NCBI GenBank assembly: GCA_016283775.1
Contig: JAEENL010000141.1
Span: 33,376 to 97,375, forward strand
Reading direction: 5' to 3'
Origin: Lachnospiraceae bacterium
GTDB taxonomy: Bacteria; Bacillota; Clostridia; Lachnospirales; Lachnospiraceae
DNA: 64,000 bases
A program made the position numbers and the translations under genes. Below are positions 25,966-35,184 of the stretch, piece by piece; positions within the stretch are counted from its first letter, which is position 1, and every line of letters begins with the position of its first letter. The notes beneath the pieces were generated by a model, which did not search any database, had not been told where the DNA came from, and saw nothing but the letters and a program-made list of their open reading frames with translations.

Positions 25966-27642
25966 TTATATCTGAATATTTACGTCAAGTATGTCGGCAA
26001 GTTGCATCGTAAGGGATTTTCTCTCGTAATTTGAGATGACATTTATGTCCGGTGGCGCAGGAATTTCGCGATGCTCCCATTTTTCATATTCTTTTAGAAT
26101 AAAATCTTTAATCCCTGAGATGTCGCCGAAACTTAAGGTTTTGCCACTCCCGGTTTTTTGTATGATATCTGCTGCATCACCGTCTTTTGGAGCCAATGAA
26201 AGAATGGGACGACCGGATCTTAAATAATCAAAAAGTTTTCCGGGAATCCATGATTTGTTTATTTGATCGTTGCCGGTGATCATCAAAAGAATGTCTGAAT
26301 TCACATTATTTCTGAGAGTTTCCTTATGTGCAAGATATCCTTTGAACTCGAATATATCATCAAATCCACAACTGGTAATGAGATCCTCATTCTTCTTGTC
26401 GACGGAACCTATCACCTGAAGCCGAACATTGCTTCGGTCGACCAAACCATCACTAAATAATTGGGATAACGCTTGAGTGATTGGCTCGAGAGTTTGCGAA
26501 GCTGCATACAATATTCCACTGAAAGTGATCGTGAATTTTTCGCCTCTGTCGGATGGAAAAGGGATATCTTTATAATCATCTTCGTCGTATCCGTTTGTTA
26601 TGACAGATATCTTATTTTGCGGAACTCCAAGGCGCGCAATATAGTCATTACATGCACTTGGGGCTACACAAATGTTATGATCCGCAAGCTTCAGAAGGTT
26701 CGTTTCCAACTTTAAAAGAAGCTTATACATGATGTTGGCTTTGGAGTTTCCGACCAGAGGGTTGCCTGTCCATTGATCACGATAGTCGGCAATCCACGAA
26801 ATTCCGTATTTCCTTTTCAGATACGCTCCGATAATGTGGGCACTGTAAGGTCCTGAAGTAGTAAACACAGCATCATAATCGGTGATGTCAAGGCTGTTTT
26901 CAATATATTGCGCCGCATCGTAACTCCATGGAAGACAACTGTCGGGAAAAGTCAGCAAGTCTTTTATTCCGTTATTTGATCTTAATACTTTCTCTACTAA
27001 TGAAAGGGCCTCACGATCTGTACATAATAATTCGCGTATGAATTCAAAAACATTGTTGACACGCTTGGCATCAAATTCTACTCTGTCGCCTTGACAAAGA
27101 GTGTCCGGAAGCCGATGGACAATGGTACTATCAGGAATCTCTAGGGTTAGGCTTTGGTCGGCAAAGTTCCATCCTTTGGGCGGGTTTTTTGCCGAGATTA
27201 CCTCAACGTCCCAACCGTATAAAGGCAGATATTTCGCAAATTTCAGTGACCTGTAAACGCCGGATCCTCCAAGCGGTGGGAAATAATATGCTATCATTAG
27301 AACCGTATGAGGGGTGGGAATATCAGAGCGTACACTTTCTTCGGCATAAGAAAGGTTTTGGTTTAAAGCCTTTTCTAAATCTGAGGGATTATGTTCGCTA
27401 ATGTTCACAGAAGATGTGTAAAGGAGCTCGCAGTAATCCTCCAAAAGTTTAATAGTTTTATCGATATTAGATTCCGTTTCATCGATGATGTTTCCAATCT
27501 GTATAGCGGTATCCTGACAATCGCATATAAGAGAAAAAGCGGCATCTAACGATTGATCTTCTAAAAGGGCAGATAGTCTCTTATGAGCTTCGTATAAAGT
27601 CTTGATGATCTCGATTATCTGCTTTTTGACCTGTTTTTTCAT
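25966..27642 (-). CDS. GT4-family glycosyltransferase with helical N-terminal extension
   Basis: A 558-residue group-1 glycosyltransferase (GT-B fold, GT4). After a charged helical extension (residues 1-105) comes the acceptor-side domain starting LMIAYYFPPLGGSGVYRSL. The donor-binding half contains KFTITFSGILY, a FKGYLAHKETL region and KLFDYLRSGRPILSLAP, the usual nucleotide-sugar site. The sugar and acceptor cannot be deduced. It lies between the two flagellin genes, transcribed towards the first, from TTGCTA and TAAAAT (27737-27709, minus strand). A good GGAGG site precedes the ATG. Confidence 0.85.
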   Translation of the reverse strand: MKKQVKKQIIEIIKTLYEAHKRLSALLEDQSLDAAFSLICDCQDTAIQIGNIIDETESNIDKTIKLLEDYCELLYTSSVNISEHNPSDLEKALNQNLSYAEESVRSDIPTPHTVLMIAYYFPPLGGSGVYRSLKFAKYLPLYGWDVEVISAKNPPKGWNFADQSLTLEIPDSTIVHRLPDTLCQGDRVEFDAKRVNNVFEFIRELLCTDREALSLVEKVLRSNNGIKDLLTFPDSCLPWSYDAAQYIENSLDITDYDAVFTTSGPYSAHIIGAYLKRKYGISWIADYRDQWTGNPLVGNSKANIMYKLLLKLETNLLKLADHNICVAPSACNDYIARLGVPQNKISVITNGYDEDDYKDIPFPSDRGEKFTITFSGILYAASQTLEPITQALSQLFSDGLVDRSNVRLQVIGSVDKKNEDLITSCGFDDIFEFKGYLAHKETLRNNVNSDILLMITGNDQINKSWIPGKLFDYLRSGRPILSLAPKDGDAADIIQKTGSGKTLSFGDISGIKDFILKEYEKWEHREIPAPPDINVISNYERKSLTMQLADILDVNIQI

Positions 27643-27880
27643 GTGACCTCCTAAAGGTGATTATCTGGGATAGATGCTCCTTTGTGACGGGAATTTACCA
27701 TATGGATAATTTTACCATTATGATAGCAGTGTAGCAATAGACTCCGGCGGTTTTTGTGTAGAAATCATGAACTCCGATACAGTAATGCTCATGATCAAAA
27801 ACCTCCCCATATCGGCATTTCCTTTCAAAAACTTAATAGTCTATCGAAAAAGAAATATTTTTATTTTTTGTACAATGGGC

Positions 27881-27908
27881 TAAATTCTGATTATTCTTCG
27901 CCGATAAA
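27881..27908 (+). promoter_or_regulatory. Sigma-D (sigma-28) promoter of flagellin gene 2
   Basis: TAAA (27881-27884), a 16-nt spacer and CCGATAAA (27901-27908), the same geometry as at flagellin gene 1. The predicted leader is about 80 nt. Confidence 0.88.
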
Positions 27909-27916
27909 TAAGGTAG

Positions 27917-27988
27917 CAAGGATAAGCCGATGGACGTTTCGTTTTTGGAAAGAGCGTAACGACAAAGGATGGATCACCGACAGGGAGG
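27917..27988 (+). promoter_or_regulatory. Possible CsrA-binding leader of flagellin gene 2
   Basis: GGA-containing words resembling the CsrA consensus are CAAGGAT (27918-27924), ACAAAGGATG (27962-27971) and ACAGGGAGG (27980-27988). The last covers the Shine-Dalgarno. Confidence 0.45.
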
Positions 27989-27997
27989 TAAATATTT

Positions 27998-29626
27998 ATG
28001 GCAATGATAGTTCAGCACAACATCGCATCGATCAACACTAACAGACAGTTAGGAATCTCTACAACCAATCTTTCTAAGAACACAGAAAAACTTTCATCCG
28101 GTTACAGAATCAACCGCGCAGCCGATGACGCCGCCGGCCTCGCTATTTCAGAAAAGATGAGAAGCCAGATCAGAGGTCTTGGCCGTGCCTCTGACAATGC
28201 AAGCGACGGTATTTCAATGATACAGACAGCTGAAGGCGCGCTCAACGAGTCTCACTCCATCTTACAGAGAATGAGAGAGCTCGCAGTACAGGCAGCCAAC
28301 GGTACTGAGACAGACTCTGACAGAAGCAACCTTCAGGATGAGATCGAGCAGCTCCAGGAAGAGCTCGACAGAATCTCCACCGATACAGAATTCAACACAA
28401 TGCCTCTTCTTGACGGATCACTTTCAGCAGCTTCCGGTAATGTTAGTTCTGCAGGTCCCAAGTTCGGTATCTACGACACAAAATTAAAGGGATTTGTTAC
28501 AGCAAGTGTTGAAAATGTTGGATTTTTAACGAATACATCTGCAGTTGCCGGATCGGAATCCGCTATATGGGATAATGCCGGAAAGATATTAACTCTTAAT
28601 CTTGCAGATAACACTACATATACACAGACACAGATAGACAATCTTATTAAGAATGCCAAGCAGGAAGATTCGTCAGCGACCAATGAGCCCGCTGATATTA
28701 CCGTTCATCTTACATTTGGCTCTTACACAGCGACCGCAAGTAATCTTACACCCGGAACAACAGTTACAGAAAAGGGCGTTAAAGCTGCAGTTGCAGCCAC
28801 TACGATTACATCAAGTGGATATGTCGGAGCTAATGAGATAGCATTTACCGCGAAGAAATATGGCGCGGATATGAACTTATCAATATCCATAGCATTTGAC
28901 GCCAAAGAGGGACAGGAAGAATTCGAGCAGACTGTTGCTCCGGTATATGATTCTGATGGAAAGATCACTACTGGTTCAGAAGGCAGTTGGACACTTCACC
29001 TTCGCTCAGGAAAAGAATATACCGAAGCAGATCTTGAGTCGATAATTGCTAAGGCCGGTGTTCCGCTTGAAGTAGAATTGTCCGGAGACGACCCTGATGA
29101 ACCCAATACATTGTTTGTTACCACAAACTTTACAGTGGCACTCAATAGAATGACTGGCGGCGCGGGTTTAGGCGATGATGACGCATATCTCGGACAGCCC
29201 AATTACAGCGTAGCTTCCGGTGGTGGCGGAGTTATCCTTCAGGTTGGTGCTAACGAAGGCCAGACAATGAGCTTCTCCATTGACGATATGTCGGCACAGG
29301 CTCTTGGCGTAAACGCAGGAAACGTGGATCTTTCCACACAGTCCGGCGCATCAAAATCCATCGGCAACATCGACGAAGCTATCGGAAAAGTTTCCAAGCA
29401 GAGAGCCCTTCTCGGTGCCGTTCAGAACAGACTTGAGCACACCATTGCAAACCTTGACAACACCGCTGAGAACATGCAGGCAGCCGAGTCCACCATCCGT
29501 GACGTAGATATGGCCGAGGAGATGGTTCAATACTCCAAGAACAACATCCTCCAGCAGGCAGGTCAGTCCATGCTCGCTCAGGCAAACCAGTCCACACAGG
29601 GCGTTCTTTCGCTCCTTCAGGGCTGA
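27998..29626 (+). CDS. fliC: Flagellin 2
   Basis: A 542-residue flagellin, paralogue of the one at 24214. The N-terminal ~140 residues are nearly identical ([27 protein letters not shown]), and the C-terminus has ENMQAAESTIRDVDMAEEM and LAQANQSTQGVLSLL. The central domain is homologous but diverged. Codon use differs along the gene: both ends favour GC-ending codons, while the middle (about 28490-29130) is AT-richer, like flagellin 1. This suggests domain exchange or different selection. It has its own sigma-D promoter and a terminator at 29668. Confidence 0.97.
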   Translation: MAMIVQHNIASINTNRQLGISTTNLSKNTEKLSSGYRINRAADDAAGLAISEKMRSQIRGLGRASDNASDGISMIQTAEGALNESHSILQRMRELAVQAANGTETDSDRSNLQDEIEQLQEELDRISTDTEFNTMPLLDGSLSAASGNVSSAGPKFGIYDTKLKGFVTASVENVGFLTNTSAVAGSESAIWDNAGKILTLNLADNTTYTQTQIDNLIKNAKQEDSSATNEPADITVHLTFGSYTATASNLTPGTTVTEKGVKAAVAATTITSSGYVGANEIAFTAKKYGADMNLSISIAFDAKEGQEEFEQTVAPVYDSDGKITTGSEGSWTLHLRSGKEYTEADLESIIAKAGVPLEVELSGDDPDEPNTLFVTTNFTVALNRMTGGAGLGDDDAYLGQPNYSVASGGGGVILQVGANEGQTMSFSIDDMSAQALGVNAGNVDLSTQSGASKSIGNIDEAIGKVSKQRALLGAVQNRLEHTIANLDNTAENMQAAESTIRDVDMAEEMVQYSKNNILQQAGQSMLAQANQSTQGVLSLLQG

Positions 29627-29667
29627 TAAACAACCATTTGGTAAACCTTCTCCTTATAAAAAATATG

Positions 29668-29696
29668 GCGCCTCACATAAAGTGGGGCGCTGTTTT
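29668..29696 (+). terminator. Terminator of flagellin gene 2
   Basis: GCGCCTCAC/GTGGGGCGC stem (one G-T pair), ATAAA loop, then TGTTTT. Confidence 0.75.
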
Positions 29697-29702
29697 AGTG
29701 TC

Positions 29703-30008
29703 CTAAATATAATCGAAAATTCCTTGTATTGCGTCTGTTATCTCGATTATATCTTGCATATGTATTCTTCCGGTTATCGAATAATCGCGGGTGTTTAGAT
29801 CAAGTAAAGCCGATTTTTCGCATTGGACAAATCCATTGTTTTTGTTTGCTTCAACGCGTATGTGCAATGGGCTGGCATGGTTTTCTTTAAAAATAGGACA
29901 TCCTACAATTTCGCCTGACATATTAAAATAGTCTTTGCTTACGACAAGAACAGGAAGGTTGAAGTTTTCCAGTTTTAAGATATCGCCCTGATGAGGGATT
30001 TCTTTCAT
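29703..30008 (-). CDS. mazF: MazF/PemK-family toxin
   Basis: A 101-residue protein of the MazF/PemK endoribonuclease fold, which cuts mRNA and halts growth. It has the usual opening (QGDILKLENFNLPVLVVSKDYFN), then a GCPIF strand and a conserved-position segment ALLDLNTRDYSITGRI near residue 75 instead of the common VRTID-like motif. The ATG at 30008 overlaps the antitoxin stop (ATGA). A longer frame upstream lies within the antitoxin and was not chosen. It pairs with the MazE-like gene upstream. Confidence 0.75.
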   Translation of the reverse strand: MKEIPHQGDILKLENFNLPVLVVSKDYFNMSGEIVGCPIFKENHASPLHIRVEANKNNGFVQCEKSALLDLNTRDYSITGRIHMQDIIEITDAIQGIFDYI

Positions 30009-30250
30009 TCCCAGACCTCTCTTCCTTTGCGTTCTCCCCAATCAAATTCGCCATCGAGATCTAATTTATTTCCATAGGCAGCGGCGCGTTCTTCCAATGT
30101 TTTATGTCTGAATGGCTTCACTAGGGTTATTATTCCCTTGTCGACGATTATATCTAGGGTATCGTTTACTGAAAAAGAAGCTGCTTTAAGCGCTTCTTTT
30201 GGTATTCGGATTCCTTGGCTATTTCCCCATGCCTTTACCTGTGCTTGCAT
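30005..30250 (-). CDS. mazE: MazE/AbrB-family antitoxin
   Basis: An 81-residue protein with an N-terminal swapped-hairpin AbrB/MazE domain (VKAWGNSQGIRIPKEALKAA) that binds DNA, and an acidic, aromatic C-terminal tail (LDGEFDWGERKGREVWE) typical of the part that blocks MazF. ATG 30250 follows GGGGGAG. The upstream promoter on the minus strand, TTGCCA, 17 nt and TACAAT, overlaps the palindrome ATATACAATGTATAT, a likely autoregulatory site. It is translationally coupled to the toxin. Confidence 0.85.
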   Translation of the reverse strand: MQAQVKAWGNSQGIRIPKEALKAASFSVNDTLDIIVDKGIITLVKPFRHKTLEERAAAYGNKLDLDGEFDWGERKGREVWE

Positions 30251-30264
30251 AGTATCTCCCCCTT

Positions 30265-30302
30265 CGAGTATATACATTGTATATCCTACGGGACTGTCTG
30301 GC
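30265..30302 (-). promoter_or_regulatory. MazEF promoter with palindromic operator
   Basis: The near-perfect palindrome ATATACATTGTATAT overlaps the -10 box TACAAT, 17 nt from TTGCCA on the minus strand. Confidence 0.6.
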
Positions 30303-30316
30303 AAGGAAAATAGTAT

Positions 30317-31048
30317 TTATAATGTCCAAGCATCTGAACGATTTGCCGAATATATTACCACTTCTTCGGAAAATCTATATTCTGTACGGTTTTTAAAAAA
30401 CAGTTTAAAGGAATCGTCAAGTAAGTACTGGTTGTATGAAAAGCAAATGATCTTTCCGTTCGGGGAAGTAATCCGTGCGGCTTCGTATATTGAATTAACC
30501 GGATCGTCAAATGGAACGGTACCGTTGATGATCGTCAGATCGAAATATTCATCACGGAGCAATGTTTGCGAAAAGTCAGATGCAAGCATTTTTAAGCCGT
30601 CGGGTTGCTTTGCTACGGCTATTCTATCGAGCCATAGATTATCACTGTCATTTCCGATGCTGTTGCATACGCATATGTAATCTGCTTTTGGGTCGTATTC
30701 TGCAAGGAGAGGAGCAATATGAAAACTCATTATACCATTGTTACAGCCAAGTTCACACACTTTGAGAGGATTTCCGTGGCGCATGAAAAAATCGGATACC
30801 ATTGCATCGATGACAGAAAAGAAAAAAGGTTCGGGTGAAGATACAGGATCGAGTTCCGAGTGTCTTTTGTTATTCTCTGCGATGAGGTCTAAGATGGTTG
30901 GACGGTTATACGGTGAATCCTTTAGTCTGTGTCCGGGTACACGACTAAGATTATGCAATCGGTCGCTACAGTCTATCAGGACGTGATCATTTAGCATTAG
31001 TTTGTCACCTTCGGACAGTGACAGGGTCGGATTATTTATATATCCCAT
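30317..31048 (-). CDS. SAM-dependent methyltransferase
   Basis: A 243-residue class I methyltransferase. Motif I is VCELGCNNGIMSF near residues 97-109. DEYFDLTIINGTVPF matches motif IV, and SPNGKIICFSYNQYL a post-motif strand. The target is unknown. It begins 3 nt downstream of the FkbM-GT4 fusion gene's stop on the same strand, so the two form an operon in the flagellin-glycan island. Methylation of a glycan sugar is a reasonable guess. Confidence 0.7.
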   Translation of the reverse strand: MGYINNPTLSLSEGDKLMLNDHVLIDCSDRLHNLSRVPGHRLKDSPYNRPTILDLIAENNKRHSELDPVSSPEPFFFSVIDAMVSDFFMRHGNPLKVCELGCNNGIMSFHIAPLLAEYDPKADYICVCNSIGNDSDNLWLDRIAVAKQPDGLKMLASDFSQTLLRDEYFDLTIINGTVPFDDPVNSIYEAARITSPNGKIICFSYNQYLLDDSFKLFFKNRTEYRFSEEVVIYSANRSDAWTL

Positions 31049-31050
31049 CT

Positions 31051-33093
31051 TTACCTCCGGATATCTACTGTTTCGTTGAACAGATCATATATTTTCTCTA
31101 CGTTTTTCCTCATGTCAAAAAATCTTGCGGCATATGATCTGGCATGGTCTGACATGTTTTGGAGATTTTGATTCAAACATAGTTCTTTAAGAATGTTTGC
31201 AAATCCGTTTTCGTCATGAAGATCTGTGGCTCGTCCGCATTCTCCGTGATCAATGCAGTCTTCAAAAGCATCAAACTTGGTTACAGCCGAAACACAGCCA
31301 TGGGTTAAAGCTTCGGAGATAACGTTTGGAGCGCCTTCGAATTCGGAGGGAAGAGCAAATATTTTCGCATGTTCATACTCTTCCATGAGAGTTTCCCGTT
31401 TGCTGATAGGGCCTATAAAGACAACCCGATCCCTTAGTTGTGGATGAGAGGCAAAAAATGAATCCATAAAAGGGACAAAACTTTCGTCGATGGGACCGAC
31501 TAATTTAAGGATCCAACCCGGTAGACTATCGGAAACACTTGCAAAAGCGTTAAGTAGCAGTTCTGTGTTTTTTTGTTTTGTTCCAAGTCTTCCTACAGTG
31601 AGTATAACGTTTTCCTTTTCGGAAAAATCTTTTTTTAATACTGCGGGATTACATAGTTCATAGTATCCGTTTGTGATGAGATGGATTTTTTTGTGCCATT
31701 TTTTGGTAAGAAAATCAGCCATGCAAGTACATGATGCTGCCAAGACATCACAATTGTCCAGAAAACTTTGGTAAAAGTCCTGTGTGTGATCAAATCGATC
31801 CATCCAAAAAGAATTGGCATCAAGCCCACAGTAAATCAATCCATTTGGATTGCAATTCTTATAGACGAATGAGATCAGAGCGTTTATGTTGTGCCCGCCA
31901 TACAGTAAAAGCAGATCGATCTCATGCGCATGTTTTTCGATATAAGCAAGTTTTGTGTTGATATCATGACGAGGAAGAGGCACAAGCTCGATACCGTTTA
32001 CGACATTCAATGAAGGATAATCAGCGGGATTCTCAGAAGAACCGATGAGCTTTGCGTTCATGCCGTATTCTCTGTAAAAAAGATAAGGTAAAAGGCCACA
32101 GTCTTTGGTCAAGTCTACATTTTCCCAAGGCCGATCAAAAGGGCAAATCGTCGCGACGGTGGACATTTTATTGTGTACTAATCTTTTTGAAGGCGGTATG
32201 GCATATAGAACGGTTTCCCAGTTTTGTTTTTCTTCATAATGCCTGATATAGAAATGATAATCCGGATAAATACCCGAGATTAGTTCAGGTATTTCCCAGA
32301 GATCACTGACAATATGATAGAGACATATTGCAAGTTTGGGATGATCTTTCTTTATGTGGTCTCTTGCTCCTATTAAAGCGGGGATTTCAAAACCTTCGAT
32401 ATCCATCTTAATAAAGGATACGGGTTCTTGAATATCTTGGTCAATGGATATCAGTTGGATTTGGTCATTGCTCTCTTCGCTTGAAAGAAAGCTACCGGCG
32501 CTGTCTTGGCTTGAAAAGCCGGCCATTTCAGTTTTATCTCCTACACCGGCTAGCTTTATTATAATGTCGTTATATTCACTTAGGTTAGAGCAGGCTTTTT
32601 CATAGTTTATATGATCGGGTTCATAAACATATATCTTTTTATATTTCCCATATATGTCAATATAGGATTTTGCTGTGTCTCCGATGTAGCCGCCACAATC
32701 GACGAAAATTTCATCTTCGGTACAATTGACAATGTTGGTATCAAAATACTGCGGATGATCTCCATCGTAAGCGGACTTGATAAATGACATATCCGGACAG
32801 ATTCTGAAAGCAACAAGCATATGAAAGACTCGCTTGGACTCTTCGTCATATAACTGGCTGTAGATGTGATCATAGTGCCCTATATTTTGTTTTAGATCAT
32901 TTAAAACAAACAAATAACAGCCGCTAGTTTTGCCTTTGGAGTAGCCACCCATTGGGCGAATGGCGATTTCTTTTTCACTTTTATTAAACAAATTTGAAAC
33001 GGTACTAAGTATTTCGTCTGTATCATGTGTCTTTATACACTCAGATATTCCGTCGTAACTGTTCAGATAGCTAAGAAATTCTTTTTTGTCCAA
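31051..33093 (-). CDS. FkbM methyltransferase fused to GT4 glycosyltransferase
   Basis: A 680-residue two-domain enzyme. Residues about 100-300 are an FkbM methyltransferase: FVDCGGYIGDT (130-140), YVYEPD and IKMDIEGFEIPAL. Residues about 315-680 are a GT4 glycosyltransferase with VILTVGRLGTKQKN (near residue 495), RVVFIGPISKRE and the donor motif FEGAPNVISEALTHGC (about 580-595). Fusion implies that one protein both transfers a sugar and methylates it or its acceptor. It is the first gene of an operon with the small methyltransferase. The N-terminal ~90 residues are unrecognised. Confidence 0.85.
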   Translation of the reverse strand: MDKKEFLSYLNSYDGISECIKTHDTDEILSTVSNLFNKSEKEIAIRPMGGYSKGKTSGCYLFVLNDLKQNIGHYDHIYSQLYDEESKRVFHMLVAFRICPDMSFIKSAYDGDHPQYFDTNIVNCTEDEIFVDCGGYIGDTAKSYIDIYGKYKKIYVYEPDHINYEKACSNLSEYNDIIIKLAGVGDKTEMAGFSSQDSAGSFLSSEESNDQIQLISIDQDIQEPVSFIKMDIEGFEIPALIGARDHIKKDHPKLAICLYHIVSDLWEIPELISGIYPDYHFYIRHYEEKQNWETVLYAIPPSKRLVHNKMSTVATICPFDRPWENVDLTKDCGLLPYLFYREYGMNAKLIGSSENPADYPSLNVVNGIELVPLPRHDINTKLAYIEKHAHEIDLLLLYGGHNINALISFVYKNCNPNGLIYCGLDANSFWMDRFDHTQDFYQSFLDNCDVLAASCTCMADFLTKKWHKKIHLITNGYYELCNPAVLKKDFSEKENVILTVGRLGTKQKNTELLLNAFASVSDSLPGWILKLVGPIDESFVPFMDSFFASHPQLRDRVVFIGPISKRETLMEEYEHAKIFALPSEFEGAPNVISEALTHGCVSAVTKFDAFEDCIDHGECGRATDLHDENGFANILKELCLNQNLQNMSDHARSYAARFFDMRKNVEKIYDLFNETVDIRR

Positions 33094-33259
33094 AGTCTTA
33101 TCACTCCTTGTGTATTAGAACCTTTTTTCATAGGTTATCATAAATCCATCAGCAGGTCAAATGTGAAGATTTTGCTGATTACAGAGCGTTTTTTCGTGGT
33201 ATTTTTAGTATGTATATGATAAACTACAGAATAAAGGCTTATATCTTTTGGAGGCATGC

Positions 33260-35095
33260 ATGGAAAGTGGAATTGAAACCTACAAAGACGGATATATAAA
33301 GAGCGACTTAGTGCTTAGTATCGGTATGCTGGTATCGAACCATATCGAATACATAGAAAAATGCATGGAAGGACTTAAGCCATTACTTGAAAATACCAAG
33401 TCTGAGCTTATTATCCTTGACACCGTGGGCCCTGAAAACTCTGATGGATCCATTGATGTATGTAGAAAATATACAGACAAGATATACCGCTTTGAATGGA
33501 TAAATGATTTTGCCGCGGCCAGAAATGAGCTGATCAAACACTCTCGCGGGGAATGGTTCATGTACCAGGATGACGATGAGTGGTTTGACGATGTGACGGA
33601 ATTTATCGAGTTTTTTAATGGACCGGATGTGCATAAATATAACTCGGGTTTTTATTTTACAAAAGACTATACCAGCGATGGTTTTTCTTCTATGGGCCAG
33701 GCGGGAAGAATGATACGCAGGCGTCCTGATACACAAATGGAGGGACGGGTACATGAAACATTTAATGAAGCGAATGTTCCCGGCAAGCAATTTTCATGCT
33801 TTACACATCATCAAGGATATATGTATAAATCTGAGGAGGAACACAGAAACAAAATAAAGCGAAATTTGACGATTCTGAATGAGGAGATAGAACAATTGGG
33901 GCTCGATCCATTCCGAGGAGCCCAAAAGATCCAGGAATTGATGAATCTTGAGGAAACATTTGAAGAGGGATATCGACTTAGCGTTGAATATGCCGACCTT
34001 TTTGTGAACCAAGGATATGCAGCGCTGAGTACTGTTCAGTGGATAATCGCAGCTCAAGCAAGATACTTCCACCTTATCAAAGATGGAGAGGGGACTATAA
34101 AGCAAGTCGGTATTATTAGAGAAAAATATGGTCTTACGCATTATACCATGCTTGTGCTTGATGTTGTTGAGACAGAGTCTATAGTGAAATATACCGATGT
34201 TTCAAAGCATATTGATCTGATCGAACGAGATACAAAGCAGTATTTGGATATAGTTGAGCATTTCCGACTCCATCCTGACGAAGAATTGAGCGAGACCCAG
34301 CTTGATTATCCAAGGTATCGTACGGCTGCAAAGTATAATGCCATGCTTACATATGCAGCGCAGGTGGCAAATATAAAGAAAAAATATGAAAAGGCGCTTT
34401 CTTATTGGGAAAAAGTAGATTGGGATAAAATCGATTGTCCTTTGGACTACAAAGATGAATTGGTTCGCACTTATCAAAATCTGGAAGATTACACACCTTT
34501 GAAAGAATACTATTTGCGCTTTATGAATCCTGAAGTGTTTGAAAAGGGAAACGAGAAATATCTTCCTAAAGATCTTAGAGAAAAAATGCACTGCTTTACG
34601 GAGCCGGAAGAGGAACCTGCCGGGCTTGATACAGAAGCAAGGATACAGTACTTTGACAGCCTTCCTATTGATAGATTTATCCAAGCGGTCAAAGCGCTTG
34701 CTCGCGAATCAGAGAATTGTTTCGAAGATGAATTTCTGTGTGCTTTGTTGGAAGCGTATTCAACAAATGAAGGCGTAGAATACAATTATTTACTTTACAC
34801 CATGGCGGAACATGAAATAAAACGTGCAGCGAAAAATGGCGTAAGCGGAGCTTCGTTATCCGGTATTATCGAAGAATACATTTTTGCCGAAAGGCATTTT
34901 TATGAGCTCCTTTATACACCAGAAGCATTATCCGGGAAGCTCATAAATTGGCTTCCGGTAGAATGCAAGTACAATGACCTTCTTTACCGTTTTGTTTCCC
35001 TCGGCAAGAAAAACCTCAAAATGGTGCTTGAGGCCGCAAAACTCCGACCCGACATGGCAAAAGCGCTCAGCGCGTACCTGGAGACGTGCAGGTAA
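33260..35095 (+). CDS. GT2 glycosyltransferase with helical repeats and conserved C-terminal domain
   Basis: A 611-residue protein. The N-terminal GT2 domain has LVSNHIEY, LDTVGPENSDGS, INDFAAARN and DDDEWFDD near residue 104. The middle is helical, repeat-like sequence. The C-terminal ~140 residues (ELLYTPEALSGKLINWL, ECKYNDLLYRF, AAKLRPDMAKAL) match the end of the protein at 36745-38346. ATG 33260 was chosen over an upstream TTG because GGAGG (33250-33254) lies 5 nt before it. The role is probably sugar addition to flagellin or another surface protein. Confidence 0.82.
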   Translation: MESGIETYKDGYIKSDLVLSIGMLVSNHIEYIEKCMEGLKPLLENTKSELIILDTVGPENSDGSIDVCRKYTDKIYRFEWINDFAAARNELIKHSRGEWFMYQDDDEWFDDVTEFIEFFNGPDVHKYNSGFYFTKDYTSDGFSSMGQAGRMIRRRPDTQMEGRVHETFNEANVPGKQFSCFTHHQGYMYKSEEEHRNKIKRNLTILNEEIEQLGLDPFRGAQKIQELMNLEETFEEGYRLSVEYADLFVNQGYAALSTVQWIIAAQARYFHLIKDGEGTIKQVGIIREKYGLTHYTMLVLDVVETESIVKYTDVSKHIDLIERDTKQYLDIVEHFRLHPDEELSETQLDYPRYRTAAKYNAMLTYAAQVANIKKKYEKALSYWEKVDWDKIDCPLDYKDELVRTYQNLEDYTPLKEYYLRFMNPEVFEKGNEKYLPKDLREKMHCFTEPEEEPAGLDTEARIQYFDSLPIDRFIQAVKALARESENCFEDEFLCALLEAYSTNEGVEYNYLLYTMAEHEIKRAAKNGVSGASLSGIIEEYIFAERHFYELLYTPEALSGKLINWLPVECKYNDLLYRFVSLGKKNLKMVLEAAKLRPDMAKALSAYLETCR

Positions 35096-35119
35096 AAATC
35101 CCCCTACTAAAATTCCGGA

Positions 35120-35166
35120 TTGACAGGAAGGGTAGAAGTATGTATAATCAAGGTATCAAATGATAC
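35120..35166 (+). promoter_or_regulatory. Consensus promoter and palindromic operator of the MqsR-like module
   Basis: TTGACA (35120-35125), a 17-nt spacer and TATAAT (35143-35148) are a perfect consensus. GTATCA-AA-TGATAC (35153-35166) lies at the start site, suited to autorepression by the HTH antitoxin. Confidence 0.85.
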
Positions 35167-35184
35167 TTTTTGAAGGGGACAGGA

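Larger units (their letters stand above)
27643..27997. other. Divergent control region of the GT4 gene and flagellin gene 2
   Basis: This 355-nt stretch holds no gene. The left part has the minus-strand GT4 promoter: TTGCTA (27737-27732), 17 nt, TAAAAT (27714-27709). The middle (27740-27880) is AT-rich without a recognised element. The right part has the sigma-D promoter and flagellin leader. Confidence 0.7.

Noticed and set aside
24214..29626. One flagellin copy being a pseudogene
   Set aside because: Both are full length with intact termini, sigma-D promoters, SD sites and terminators.
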